From NCBI GenBank assembly GCA_030832185.1, contig JAURJQ010000006.1, forward strand, positions 1-48,580: DNA of 48,580 nucleotides, written 5' to 3'. Within the stretch, counting starts at the first letter, position 1. Each line of letters starts with the position of its first letter. A program made the position numbers and the translations under genes. The notes beneath the pieces were generated by a model that did no database searches, was not told the DNA's origin, and worked only from the letters and a program-made list of their open reading frames with translations. This stretch comes from Chitinophagales bacterium. GTDB taxonomy: Bacteria; Bacteroidota; Bacteroidia; Chitinophagales; JADJOU01. This document shows, piece after piece, positions 16,845 to 25,948 of the stretch.

Positions 16845-17879
16845 ATGTCAGGTCCTAAAACAAATTTTTTCTATTCCGATGCAAATCAGCCACACCCTGA
16901 GCGAGCTAAGACTATGTTGCAAAAATATCCTCAAATAAAGCAACTATTTGGTGCCGAACCTAAGACCATGTTTATTATCTTTCAGTTAGTTATCCTCCAG
17001 AGCATTATTGCTATCTTTTTAGGCATGGCGGGCACAGAATATTGGTGGGTATCATTGATAGTAGCCTATTGCTTTGGCGCGTTTTTCAACCATGCCACTT
17101 TTGTCATCATTCATGAAACATCTCATAATGCGGTTTTCAATAGGAAAATATTCAATCGCTTGGCTGCTTGCCTCGTCGACATAGTAAATGTTTTTCCATC
17201 TGCAGAAGGATTCAGAGTCTATCATGTGCGGCATCATGCCCATCAGGGGGATTATGAGTTCGATGCAGATCTTCCATACAAACATGAGGCAAAAACCATA
17301 GGAAACAATTCTTTTCTCAAGGCGATTTGGCTATTATTTTTCCCTGTGGTACAGGGGTTAAGACCTTTTAGGATGAAAAATATCAAAATGTGGAATCCAT
17401 GGGTGGTGCTCAATGTCATCACCACATTTGGCTTTGCTATATGGTTAGGGACTACCTTTGGCTGGAATGGAGTCCTTTATATGTTCTTAAGCTTTGGATT
17501 CTCTATAGGTCTTCACCCACTTGGTGCTCGCTGGATTCAGGAACACTACACTCCAGAAGGCAATCCTCAAGAGTCCTTTAATTATGAAGGTAGATTGAAC
17601 ATACCTGGCCTGAATGTAGGTCTGCACAATGAACACCATGATTTCCCAAATATTGCATGGAATAAATTGCCAGAATTGAGAAAAATAGCGCCGGAATTTT
17701 ACTCGACCCTTGCTCATCATACATCTTGGGTCAATCTCTTCTTTAATTTTATATTCAATCCCAAATATGATTTATATTCTAGAATAGTAAGAAATAAGGA
17801 AGGCAAAGCAGGCGTTGACCCGGATTTTTTAGATAGAAATGAACTTGTTCTATCTAAGGAAGCACTTAAAATTGGATAA
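16845..17879 (+). CDS. Fatty-acid/sphingolipid desaturase, DEGS (dihydroceramide delta-4 desaturase)-like
   Basis: A 344-residue multi-span membrane di-iron desaturase. The three histidine boxes are complete: HETSH (residues 90-94), HVRHH (127-131) and HNEHH (261-265, in HNEHHDFPNIAW). The N-terminus FFYSDANQPHPERAKTMLQKYP is like the sphingolipid-desaturase leader of eukaryotic DEGS proteins (Q-P-H-x-x-R ... K-Y-P-x-I-K), and GLHPLGARWIQEHY matches the DEGS C-terminal region. Known members put a trans C4 double bond into dihydroceramide; Bacteroidota do make sphingolipids, so this is a reasonable role, though the substrate is inferred. Three bases separate it from the next gene, so an operon with two Fe-S proteins is likely. 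Confidence 0.88.
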   Translation: MSGPKTNFFYSDANQPHPERAKTMLQKYPQIKQLFGAEPKTMFIIFQLVILQSIIAIFLGMAGTEYWWVSLIVAYCFGAFFNHATFVIIHETSHNAVFNRKIFNRLAACLVDIVNVFPSAEGFRVYHVRHHAHQGDYEFDADLPYKHEAKTIGNNSFLKAIWLLFFPVVQGLRPFRMKNIKMWNPWVVLNVITTFGFAIWLGTTFGWNGVLYMFLSFGFSIGLHPLGARWIQEHYTPEGNPQESFNYEGRLNIPGLNVGLHNEHHDFPNIAWNKLPELRKIAPEFYSTLAHHTSWVNLFFNFIFNPKYDLYSRIVRNKEGKAGVDPDFLDRNELVLSKEALKIG

Positions 17880-17882
17880 GCA

Positions 17883-19190
17883 ATGATGACCATCATCTTA
17901 TTTTCTCTTTTATTTTTTGGGGTTAGTTTCTTTTCCTATAAAAAATACCGCAGAATTTACCTTAATATTAAGTTGGGTAAAGACTATAGCAACACCAATC
18001 CCACATTAGAAAAATTTAAGAACATGGCTCTCATAGCCCTAGGTCAGAAGAAAATGTTTTCGAGGCCTATCCCCGCTATTTTCCATTTTTTTATCTATGC
18101 GGCTTTTGTTTTTACGCAACTAGAGTTACTAGAAATCCTATTAGATGGCTTTACCGGTTCGCACAGGATGATAGGTCACGCTATGCTAGATTGTTGCCCA
18201 GCGATATATTCTACCTTGATCAATCTCATCGAAATCTTATCTCTTCTGGCGCTCATTGCCACCTTTATATTTCTCAGTCGTAGAAATTTACTAAAATTAC
18301 CACGCCTCCATATGGACGAGCTCAAAGGCTGGCCCATGAAAGATGCTAATATCATTCTAATAGGCGAAATTTTACTGGTTTTCGGGATATTCTTAATGAA
18401 TAGCGCTGAATCAGCCTGGCTTGTTAATTCTAATGGTACTGGCTATCATTTTATCCTCAGTAGTGTTTTTGCTCTTTTTTTTACCTCCTTTTCAGCAGAT
18501 ACATTGCAGATGCTTTCACAGCTAGGCTGGTGGCTGCACCTTATCGGAATTTTTGGATTTATTCTTTACTTACCTTATTCTAAACATTTGCATATCCTAT
18601 TGGCATTTCCTAATGCCTATCTGACGAACCCCAATGCCAAAGGTCAGATAAACTATATGCCAGAAATTTATAATGAGATAAAATCCATGATGGGGGAGGC
18701 TGTAGAAGCAAGTGACCCCAATGCAATTCCCAAATTCGGAGCAAGAGATATCTTCGATCTATCACAGAAAAACTTATTGGACGCCTATGCCTGCACAGAG
18801 TGTGGAAGGTGTACTTCTGCCTGTCCTGCCAATCAAACTGGCAAAAAACTATCTCCACGAAAAATCATGATGGATACACGTGATAGAATGGAGGAAGTGG
18901 GCAGACTAATGGAAGTAAATAATAATGAATGGAAAGATGACGGAAAATCCCTTCTTCATAATTATATCTCCGTAGAAGAATTGAGAGGCTGCACTACCTG
19001 TAATGCCTGTGTAGAAGAATGCCCTGTAAATATTTCGCCACTAGATATTATAATGCAACTTCGGAGAAATCTCATCATGGAAGAGTCTAATTCGCCACAA
19101 GAATGGAATGGAATGTTTGGCAATATAGAGAACAATGGTGCGCCATGGAAATTTGCTCAAAGCGAGCGAGCAAACTGGATTAATAGCTAA
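17883..19190 (+). CDS. Membrane Fe-S oxidoreductase (HdrE/NarI-like N-terminus, two 4Fe-4S clusters)
   Basis: A 435-residue redox protein. The first 240 or so residues hold five hydrophobic spans with HMDEL/His residues of a nitrate-reductase-gamma/HdrE-like cytochrome membrane part. A ferredoxin-like domain follows, with two cluster motifs: CTECGRCTSACP (about 304-315) and CTTCNACVEECP (about 369-380). It starts three bases after the desaturase gene and its partner (CCG-domain protein) starts 12 bases later. Such pairs move electrons between quinones or an acceptor and a soluble partner. That it feeds the desaturase is an inference from gene order only. Confidence 0.82.
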   Translation: MMTIILFSLLFFGVSFFSYKKYRRIYLNIKLGKDYSNTNPTLEKFKNMALIALGQKKMFSRPIPAIFHFFIYAAFVFTQLELLEILLDGFTGSHRMIGHAMLDCCPAIYSTLINLIEILSLLALIATFIFLSRRNLLKLPRLHMDELKGWPMKDANIILIGEILLVFGIFLMNSAESAWLVNSNGTGYHFILSSVFALFFTSFSADTLQMLSQLGWWLHLIGIFGFILYLPYSKHLHILLAFPNAYLTNPNAKGQINYMPEIYNEIKSMMGEAVEASDPNAIPKFGARDIFDLSQKNLLDAYACTECGRCTSACPANQTGKKLSPRKIMMDTRDRMEEVGRLMEVNNNEWKDDGKSLLHNYISVEELRGCTTCNACVEECPVNISPLDIIMQLRRNLIMEESNSPQEWNGMFGNIENNGAPWKFAQSERANWINS

Positions 19191-19202
19191 TTTTAATAAG
19201 TT

Positions 19203-19982
19203 ATGACAGAAATAAAAACAATGGCAGACTATTTAGCTGCAGGAGAGCAACCTGATATTCTTTTCTGGGTGGGCTGTGCTGGGAGCTTTGACGATAGAGC
19301 GAAGCGCATTTCGAAAGCCTTTTCAGATATACTAGCTAAATGCGGAATCAAATTCGCCATTCTAGGTCAGGAAGAATCCTGTACGGGAGATCCTGCGCGC
19401 AGAGCGGGCAATGAATTTCTTTTTCAAATGATGGCCTATCAAAATATTCAGGTATTGAATGGGTACGAGGTCAAAAAAATAGTTACCGCCTGTCCACATT
19501 GCTTCAATACACTTAAGAATGAATATCCAGAGCTAGGCGGCAATTATGAGGTAATACATCACACACAGCTACTTCAAGAACTGATAGATCAAGGGAAAAT
19601 TAAACTATCGGATGCCACTGAATTTAAAGGTAAGCGAGTGACCTACCATGATTCCTGCTATCTAGGAAGAGCGAATGATGTATACGAAGCTCCGAGATCT
19701 CTGCTAGCATCACTTGATGTAGATCTAGCCGAAATGGGACGAAGCAAGAAAACAGGAATGTGCTGCGGCGCTGGTGGTGGTCAAATGTTTAAAGAAGAAG
19801 AAAACGGCAAAGAGCGTATCAATACCAATAGAACGAAAGAAGCGCTTGAAACAGGCGCAGAAATCATAGTGGCCAATTGCCCATTCTGCACTACAATGCT
19901 AGAAGACGGAGTGAAGTCTTATGAGAAACAGAATGAAGTCAAAGTACTCGATATAGTAGAGCTATTGAATTCTTCTATTTAG
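19203..19982 (+). CDS. CCG-domain Fe-S protein (HdrB/LutA-like)
   Basis: A 259-residue cytosolic protein with two CCG-type domains, as in heterodisulfide reductase subunit B, GlpC and LutA. Cluster motifs: FWVGCAGSFDDR near 22-33 with ACPHCFNTLKNEYP near 98-111, and GMCCGAGGGQMF near 186-197 with ANCPFCTTMLEDG near 223-235. Members bind a noncubane [4Fe-4S] cluster and often handle thiols or short-chain hydroxyacids. It works in all likelihood with the preceding membrane Fe-S protein, 12 bases upstream. The substrate is unknown. Confidence 0.85.
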   Translation: MTEIKTMADYLAAGEQPDILFWVGCAGSFDDRAKRISKAFSDILAKCGIKFAILGQEESCTGDPARRAGNEFLFQMMAYQNIQVLNGYEVKKIVTACPHCFNTLKNEYPELGGNYEVIHHTQLLQELIDQGKIKLSDATEFKGKRVTYHDSCYLGRANDVYEAPRSLLASLDVDLAEMGRSKKTGMCCGAGGGQMFKEEENGKERINTNRTKEALETGAEIIVANCPFCTTMLEDGVKSYEKQNEVKVLDIVELLNSSI

Positions 19983-20138
19983 CATTAAATTCTTTTATAC
20001 AGTTATGTATTAAGTTTTATAAAAGAAGAATCTTGCGTTATAAAATGTATTTAGCCTCTGAAACTCACAATAAAAAACGATGAGGACAAGAACATACAAG
20101 AAAAGTAAGCCCAAAAAATAAAAATTCAATCTACTCTA

Positions 20139-20744
20139 CTAAGACTCCTTATACTTTCGCATAAAAATTAGTAGTAATACTAATCCAACAGAAATGCAGG
20201 CATCCGCTACATTAAATATGGCGTTGAAAAAAGAGAATGGCTGACCATTAGGAAGTATCCCATCATAGAGTGGAAAATAAAACATATCGACTACCTTCCC
20301 CTGCAACAGTGGTGCATAACCTGTGCCAAATGGGACAAATTGAGCGACGTTTCGTATGTGAAAATCGCTTGCTGAAAAAATAGCTCCATAGCATATACCG
20401 TCTATCACATTGCCTATAGCGCCAGCTAATATAAGAACTCCAGCGATGAGCAGCCCTTTATGCTCCTTTTTTTGAATATTTTTATATAAGAAGAAAGCAA
20501 TAACAATAGAAAATATAATACGGAATACAGATAAACAATACTTACCAATAGTTCCACCCCATTCCATACCAAAGGCTACTCCGGGATTCTCCGTAAATAC
20601 AAGGCGAAACCAAGTAGGAATAACCATGACTTCTTCGCCAAACTGGAAGTGGGTTTTCACATAGATTTTAGATGCTTGATCAATAAATATTAGTAGGATA
20701 ACTACAAACCAATAAATCCATGTATTTGATTTTTTATATTCCAT
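20139..20744 (-). CDS. lspA: Lipoprotein signal peptidase (signal peptidase II)
   Basis: Inner-membrane aspartic protease that removes the signal peptide from prolipoproteins after lipid attachment. The protein has 201 residues and four membrane spans, with the family blocks DQASKIYVK (about 22-30), TENPGVAFG (about 51-59), AGAIGNVIDGICYG (first catalytic Asp; the usual Arg after it is Gly) and FNVADACISVG (second catalytic Asp). It follows the DksA-like gene and ileS on the same strand, the common ileS-traR/dksA-lspA order of Bacteroidota, with a 100-base gap. Confidence 0.95.
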   Translation of the reverse strand: MEYKKSNTWIYWFVVILLIFIDQASKIYVKTHFQFGEEVMVIPTWFRLVFTENPGVAFGMEWGGTIGKYCLSVFRIIFSIVIAFFLYKNIQKKEHKGLLIAGVLILAGAIGNVIDGICYGAIFSASDFHIRNVAQFVPFGTGYAPLLQGKVVDMFYFPLYDGILPNGQPFSFFNAIFNVADACISVGLVLLLIFMRKYKES

Positions 20745-20845
20745 TTTACCGTTTATAAATAATAATTAGGTCCTGAATCACTGCAAAAAATACCTCCACA
20801 ATTTATGTTTCCTATAAATGCGGGATCACATAAATATTTGCAACA

Positions 20846-22315
20846 TCATCTCTTCTTCACACCTATTTTCGCCTCCATACTCAGGGTAGCATGCGGTACC
20901 GCCGCCAATCGTTTCTTATCGATAAGATTACCTGTCATTCGACAGATACCATAGGTTTTATTCTCTATTCTAATGAGGGCACCTTCTAGATTCTGTATAA
21001 ACTTGACTTGACGATTAGCCATAGCGCTCAAATGTTCTTTATCATTTGTGTGCCCACCATCTTCCATACCAGAAAACTTAATATCATCATCATTCATTTC
21101 GCTCTCTTTCATCTGATCTTGATAGAAGTTTAGTTCCTCTCTAGCCTCTGCTAACTTTCTATTGATGATTGTTCTAAATTCATTGAGCTCAGCATCAGAA
21201 AACCTGGTTCGTCCTATAATAGGCAATTTATAATTATCATAGTTTTCTTCTTGACTTTCTGTTGGAGTCTCATAATTATTTTTGATTTCCTGGATTTTCT
21301 TTCGACGCAAAACCATCTTTGCGACCTTATCTTCTTGAGTAGGTTTAATCACTGGTTTTTTACTAGATGGTTTGGCATTCACTATTGGAGCTGCAATTTT
21401 AACCACCTTGCCAGGAGTGGGCTTAGCCGCAGGTTTTTTAGCTATTCGCTTCACTGGCTTGGCAGGAGCTACCTTGGATGACACTACTTTTTTTACAGCA
21501 GACTTTGGAGCTAACTTTTTAGGAGCTGCTTTAACTACTGCCTTCTTCGCTGCAGGCTTTAGTATTGGCTTTTTTGCGGCAGGTTTTGGAGTTGCTTTTT
21601 TAGATACTGGTTTAGCTGATACTTTTTTAGACACAACCTTAGCTACTAATTTCTTAGATACTGCTTTTGCCACTGGCTTCTTTAAAGCAGGTTTAGACGC
21701 TGCCTTTTTAACTACAGCTTTAGATGCCAGTTTTTTTGCAGGTGCCTTAGCTACTAATTTCTTAGATACTGCTTTTGCCACTAGCTTCTTTGCAACAGGT
21801 TTAGACGCTACCTTTTTCGATACAGCTTTAGATGCCAGTTTTTTTACAGTTGCCTTAGCTACTAATTTCTTAGATACTGCTTTTGCCACTAGCTTCTTTG
21901 CAGCAGGTTTAGACGCTACCTTTTTAACTACAGCTTTAGATGCCAGTTTTTTTGCAGGTGCCTTAGCTACTAATTTCTTAGATACTGCTTTTGCCACTAG
22001 CTTCTTTGTAGCAGGTTTAGACGCTACCTTTTTCGCTACTGGCTTAGATACTACCTTTTTAGAAGCTGGTTTAGATGCCGGTTTTTTTACAGGTGCCTTA
22101 GCTACTAATTTCTTAGATACTGCTTTTGCCACTGGCTTCTTTGCAACAGGTTTCGACGCTACCTTTTTCGCTACTGGTTTAGATACTGCCTTTTTAGAAG
22201 TTGATTTAGCCAACGCTTTTTTTACTGAAGGCTTAGTTGCCGATTTTTTCGCTTCTGGTTTCGCACTTACTTTTTTAGGTGCTGGCTTAGTTGATTTTTT
22301 TGTCTTTTTTGCCAT
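20846..22315 (-). CDS. DksA/TraR-like protein with a long Lys/Ala/Pro-rich histone-H1-like N-terminal tail
   Basis: A 489-residue protein in two parts. Residues 1 to about 335 are almost only K, A, P, S, V and L in units such as KKLVAKAVSKK and KKVASKPVAKK, like histone H1 or AlgP tails, and should bind nucleic acid or be disordered. Residues about 365-489 are a DksA/TraR domain: IIGRTRFSDAELNEFRTII, a coiled-coil hairpin, then YGICRMTGNLIDKKRLAAVP. Only one Cys of the zinc-binding set is left (CxxT), as in many Bacteroidota members, so the zinc finger is probably not metal-bound. Five bases separate it from ileS, so they should share a transcript. In Bacteroidota the short DksA-like domain alone is usual; the tail here is very long. 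Confidence 0.85.
   Translation of the reverse strand: MAKKTKKSTKPAPKKVSAKPEAKKSATKPSVKKALAKSTSKKAVSKPVAKKVASKPVAKKPVAKAVSKKLVAKAPVKKPASKPASKKVVSKPVAKKVASKPATKKLVAKAVSKKLVAKAPAKKLASKAVVKKVASKPAAKKLVAKAVSKKLVAKATVKKLASKAVSKKVASKPVAKKLVAKAVSKKLVAKAPAKKLASKAVVKKAASKPALKKPVAKAVSKKLVAKVVSKKVSAKPVSKKATPKPAAKKPILKPAAKKAVVKAAPKKLAPKSAVKKVVSSKVAPAKPVKRIAKKPAAKPTPGKVVKIAAPIVNAKPSSKKPVIKPTQEDKVAKMVLRRKKIQEIKNNYETPTESQEENYDNYKLPIIGRTRFSDAELNEFRTIINRKLAEAREELNFYQDQMKESEMNDDDIKFSGMEDGGHTNDKEHLSAMANRQVKFIQNLEGALIRIENKTYGICRMTGNLIDKKRLAAVPHATLSMEAKIGVKKR
21641..22134. repeat. 108-bp tandem repeats in the DksA-like tail
   Basis: The stretch AGCTACTAATTTCTTAGATA starts at 21641, 21749, 21857, 21965 and 22100: three steps of exactly 108 bp (36 codons) and one of 135 bp. 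Shorter KKxxAK-type units make up each period. High identity between units suggests recent slippage or recombination. Confidence 0.9.
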
Positions 22316-22320
22316 GTTTA

Positions 22321-25300
22321 TTACAATTTATAAATTTCAATTTTGGTGTTTAATTCATTTAACTCTAGCTCTAATGGCGCAGCCATCGTTGCAGAAGGTT
22401 TGATTTCATTTGCTAGAACTTCAGTAGAAATAAAGTTCGAAAACTTTTTTATCACTCTATCTAGATTCATCTCAGAAGCATAAGAAATACTTATTCTATC
22501 CGTCACATTAAAGTTTTGGTCTTTTCTATAATTTTGTACTTTATTGATTAATTCGCGCGCAATACCTTCATCTAGTAAATCTTCACTGAGACTGATATCA
22601 AGCGCTAAGGTCATTCCATTCTCAGAAGCTACTAAATAACCTGGCATATCTGATGTGGCTATTTCTATTTCTTCTAGAAGGAGTTCATAACTTCGTCCTT
22701 CGCTAATGATATCTATTTTCCCTTGTTTTTCTACTAGACCTATCTGCTCTTGATTCCAATTGGCTATTATCTTAGCTATGTCTGCCATATCCTTGCCAAG
22801 TTTCTTTCCTAGCAGTTTGAAATTGGCTTTAGCACTTTTCACAAATAAACCAGAGTTTTCATCTACATATTCAAAGTCTTTCACATTAACCTCAGCCATG
22901 ACTATATCTTCGATAGATTGATATAAGTCTTTTTCCTTATCATTCAGTATAGGGATAATCACTTTCTGCAATGGCTGACGCACTTTGATCTGCTCTTTTT
23001 TTCTCAAGGATAGAATCATAGAAGATAAATCCTGAGCTCGCTCTATTCTATGCTCTAAATTTTCATCTATCCAAGACTCATCTATAGATCCCCAGCTAGT
23101 AAGATGAATAGAAGAATGTCTCCATCTAGAATTCTCAGCGATAGCCTTATCACGGATAGAAAGCGTCAATGACTGATAGAGCCACTCACTGAAAAATGGA
23201 GCAATAGGACTCATAAGCTGCGCTATAGTAGTAAGACATTCATAGAGGGTCTCATAGGCTGCTTTCTTATCTGCGCTGACATCATTTTTCCAGAATCTGC
23301 GACGACTCAGTCTCACATACCAGTTAGATAAATTTCTATCGACAAAGGTATCTATAGATCTTGCCGCATCAGTCGGCTCATAGCTTTCCAGCGCCTCCTG
23401 CACATCTTTTTTTAGCGTATTCAGTTTAGATATTATCCATCGATCTAGCTCCGGCTTTTCTGTATGGGGAATAGTATTTTTATCATCCCATTGGAAAGCA
23501 TCTATATTGGCATAAAGCGAGAAAAAGGAATAGGTGTTATAGAGTGTTCCAAACAATTTTCGCTTAACCTCTTCGACACCATTCATATCAAATTTCAGAT
23601 TTTCCCAAGGTGCTGAATTGGAGATGATATACCAACGAATGGCATCTGCACCGTGCTTTGGAATCGCTTCCATAGGATTAATGACATTTCCTTTTCGTTT
23701 AGACATTTTCTCCCCATTTTTATCTAAGACTAAGCCATTGGAAACTACATTTTTAAATGCCGGCTGATCGAATAAAATAGTAGAGATGGTGTGCAATGTA
23801 TAGAACCATCCTCTGGTCTGATCTACCCCCTCTGCTATAAAGTCAGCTGGATAGGCGTGCTTGAATTTTTCCTGATTAGAAAACGGATAATTCCACTGTG
23901 CATATGGCATAGAGCCACTATCGAACCATACATCTATGACATCCGTTTCTCTCTTGAGCTTTATTCCATTCGCTACCAGTGTCACACGGTCTATATATGG
24001 TTTATGCAAATCTCCTTGACTAGCCCCAAAGGCCTGAATGAATTTTTCATTCTCTGCCTTCTCTTCAGCACTCAAAAGATTAGAAGCAAGTGCAAGAGCT
24101 ATATGATTCAATAAGTCCTGCTGCCCGCTGACGCAGATCTGCTCGTCGCCCTCTTCGGCTACCCATATAGGCAGAGGAATACCCCAAAAACGTGAGCGCG
24201 ATAAGTTCCAATCTTGAATATTTTCCAACCAATGACCGAATCGTCCTGTACCTGTGCTTTCTGGCTTCCAATTGATTTTTTTATTATTGGTTATCAGCTG
24301 CTCTTTCACTGCCGTGGTGCGAATAAACCAACTATCCATAGGGTAATAAATCACAGGTTTATCTGTGCGCCAGCAATGTGGGTAACTATGCACATACTTC
24401 TGGACATTAAAGGCTAGTCCCTTCGTTTTGAGTTCAATGGCTATATCTACATCCGGACTTTTATAATCAGCTTCATTTCTATAATCTTTAACAAATCTTC
24501 CCGACAGGAAGCCCAAGCCGTCTATAAATTTTCCCTCGCTATCCACCATGGTTAAACTTCCGACTCCATTTTCTTTGGCCACTTTACTATCATCAGCTCC
24601 AAAAGAAGGCGCTGTGTGCACTATACCAGTGCCATCAGTCGTCGTAACGAAATCTCCTGTGATCACTTGAAATGATTTCCCTTCGATAGCATTTGCTCCA
24701 TTAACTTCAAAAGGCAAAAGCTGATTATACTCAACACCTTTTAGTTCTGAACCTACAGCTAATCCTGCTATGCAATAGGTCATTGTCTTTTCATCGATTA
24801 CTAGTTCGTCGATAGAAGAAACTTCTTGTTCAGGTTTAAACCACTTGGCTAGAAGCTCTTTGGCTAGAATGAAATTTTGAGGCGACTTAGTGTAAGGATT
24901 GAAGGAAGTGACTAATACATATTCTATTTTGGGCCCTAATGTAAGTGCTGTATTGGAAGGCAGTGTCCATGGCGTGGTAGTCCATGCTAAGAAATGTGCA
25001 GTTTCTATATTGGACTTAAACGCTGCATTTACCTTATTTATACAACAGGATTTCACTTCAAAACATGCTACAATCGAAGTATCCGTTACATCCCGATAGG
25101 AACCTGGTTGATTCAATTCATGCGTACTCAAGCCAGTACCCGCTGCAGGTGAATATGGCTGAATAGTATAACCCTTATACATGAGATTCTTTTTATAAAT
25201 CTCTGAAATAATATACCAAACTGATTCTATATACCCATTCTCAAACGTCATATAGGGGTGATCTAAATCTAACCAAAAACCCATTATTCTTGTCAGATCG

Positions 25301-25695
25301 TCCCACTCTGACTTAAACTGCATGACCGTTTCACGGCATTTATTATTATATTCTTCAACGGTAATTTTTTTTCCTATATCCTCTTTGGTTATTCCTAACT
25401 CCTGCTCTACTTTCAGCTCTACTGGCAGACCATGAGTATCCCAGCCTCCCTTGCGCTCTACTCTATATCCCTGGAGTGTTTTGTATCTACAGAAAATATC
25501 TTTGATAGCACGACCTACTACATGATGAATGCCAGGTAGGCCATTGGCAGAGGGCGGTCCTTCATAGAAAACATAAGCATTATCTTCAGGTCTTGAATCG
25601 ATCGATTTCTGGAATATAGCTTCCCTCTCCCAAAACTGAAGAACCTCGCTTTCTATCTCTGGCAAGTTTAAGCCTTTAAATTCCTTGTAAATCAT
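22321..25695 (-). CDS. ileS: Isoleucine--tRNA ligase
   Basis: Class I synthetase that charges tRNA-Ile, 1124 residues (the long, eukaryote-like IleRS2 class). The N-terminal signature reads PPSANGLPGIHH, giving GIHH at residues 55-58 where HIGH/HxGH is usual. WDTHGLPVE and WTTTPWTLPSNT (editing domain) are present, and KMSKR follows at about residues 663-667, with DVWFDSGSMPYAQW before it. The C-terminal anticodon-binding domain is complete. The DksA-like gene follows after five bases, then lspA. The GxHH swap is reported for a group of IleRS2 enzymes with extreme mupirocin tolerance; whether this enzyme shares it is inference. Confidence 0.97.
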   Translation of the reverse strand: MIYKEFKGLNLPEIESEVLQFWEREAIFQKSIDSRPEDNAYVFYEGPPSANGLPGIHHVVGRAIKDIFCRYKTLQGYRVERKGGWDTHGLPVELKVEQELGITKEDIGKKITVEEYNNKCRETVMQFKSEWDDLTRIMGFWLDLDHPYMTFENGYIESVWYIISEIYKKNLMYKGYTIQPYSPAAGTGLSTHELNQPGSYRDVTDTSIVACFEVKSCCINKVNAAFKSNIETAHFLAWTTTPWTLPSNTALTLGPKIEYVLVTSFNPYTKSPQNFILAKELLAKWFKPEQEVSSIDELVIDEKTMTYCIAGLAVGSELKGVEYNQLLPFEVNGANAIEGKSFQVITGDFVTTTDGTGIVHTAPSFGADDSKVAKENGVGSLTMVDSEGKFIDGLGFLSGRFVKDYRNEADYKSPDVDIAIELKTKGLAFNVQKYVHSYPHCWRTDKPVIYYPMDSWFIRTTAVKEQLITNNKKINWKPESTGTGRFGHWLENIQDWNLSRSRFWGIPLPIWVAEEGDEQICVSGQQDLLNHIALALASNLLSAEEKAENEKFIQAFGASQGDLHKPYIDRVTLVANGIKLKRETDVIDVWFDSGSMPYAQWNYPFSNQEKFKHAYPADFIAEGVDQTRGWFYTLHTISTILFDQPAFKNVVSNGLVLDKNGEKMSKRKGNVINPMEAIPKHGADAIRWYIISNSAPWENLKFDMNGVEEVKRKLFGTLYNTYSFFSLYANIDAFQWDDKNTIPHTEKPELDRWIISKLNTLKKDVQEALESYEPTDAARSIDTFVDRNLSNWYVRLSRRRFWKNDVSADKKAAYETLYECLTTIAQLMSPIAPFFSEWLYQSLTLSIRDKAIAENSRWRHSSIHLTSWGSIDESWIDENLEHRIERAQDLSSMILSLRKKEQIKVRQPLQKVIIPILNDKEKDLYQSIEDIVMAEVNVKDFEYVDENSGLFVKSAKANFKLLGKKLGKDMADIAKIIANWNQEQIGLVEKQGKIDIISEGRSYELLLEEIEIATSDMPGYLVASENGMTLALDISLSEDLLDEGIARELINKVQNYRKDQNFNVTDRISISYASEMNLDRVIKKFSNFISTEVLANEIKPSATMAAPLELELNELNTKIEIYKL

Positions 25696-25732
25696 TTATT
25701 CTCAGTTAGAATAGCTATCCTTTAAAAAGGTG

Positions 25733-25740
25733 CAAAAGTA
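25733..25740 (-). promoter_or_regulatory. Candidate -7 box (TACTTTTG) for the ileS operon
   Basis: The minus strand carries TACTTTTG, fitting TAnnTTTG, about 38 bases before the ileS ATG, giving a short leader. No -33 TTG at the usual distance. Confidence 0.3.
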
Positions 25741-25948
25741 CTGATTTTCAAATAAAATATGAGAATATTTTTTGGTTAAATGTTTGAATAAGAATATGCT
25801 GTTATGAAAGGATTAGTTATGACGAGAAGGATTTACTGCACATACGGAAATTTCAAAAAGAAGGCTTAGGAGTTGAATATCCTCACCAGGTCCCTATCGA
25901 CATCCTATTTCTATTTTCTCGACAGAAGGGGGAAAGAGGGCAAGCATT

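Noticed and set aside
20080-20121. 13-codon Lys/Arg-rich open frame (MRTRTYKKSKPKK), reminiscent of the end of small ribosomal protein bTHX
   Set aside because: Too short, lacks the first half of bTHX, and no leader or conservation can be judged from the sequence alone.
21372-22403. Plus-strand 343-codon frame rich in Ala/Phe/Thr opposite the DksA-like gene
   Set aside because: It is the antisense shadow of the Lys/Ala repeats; its apparent periodicity comes from the 108-bp repeats.
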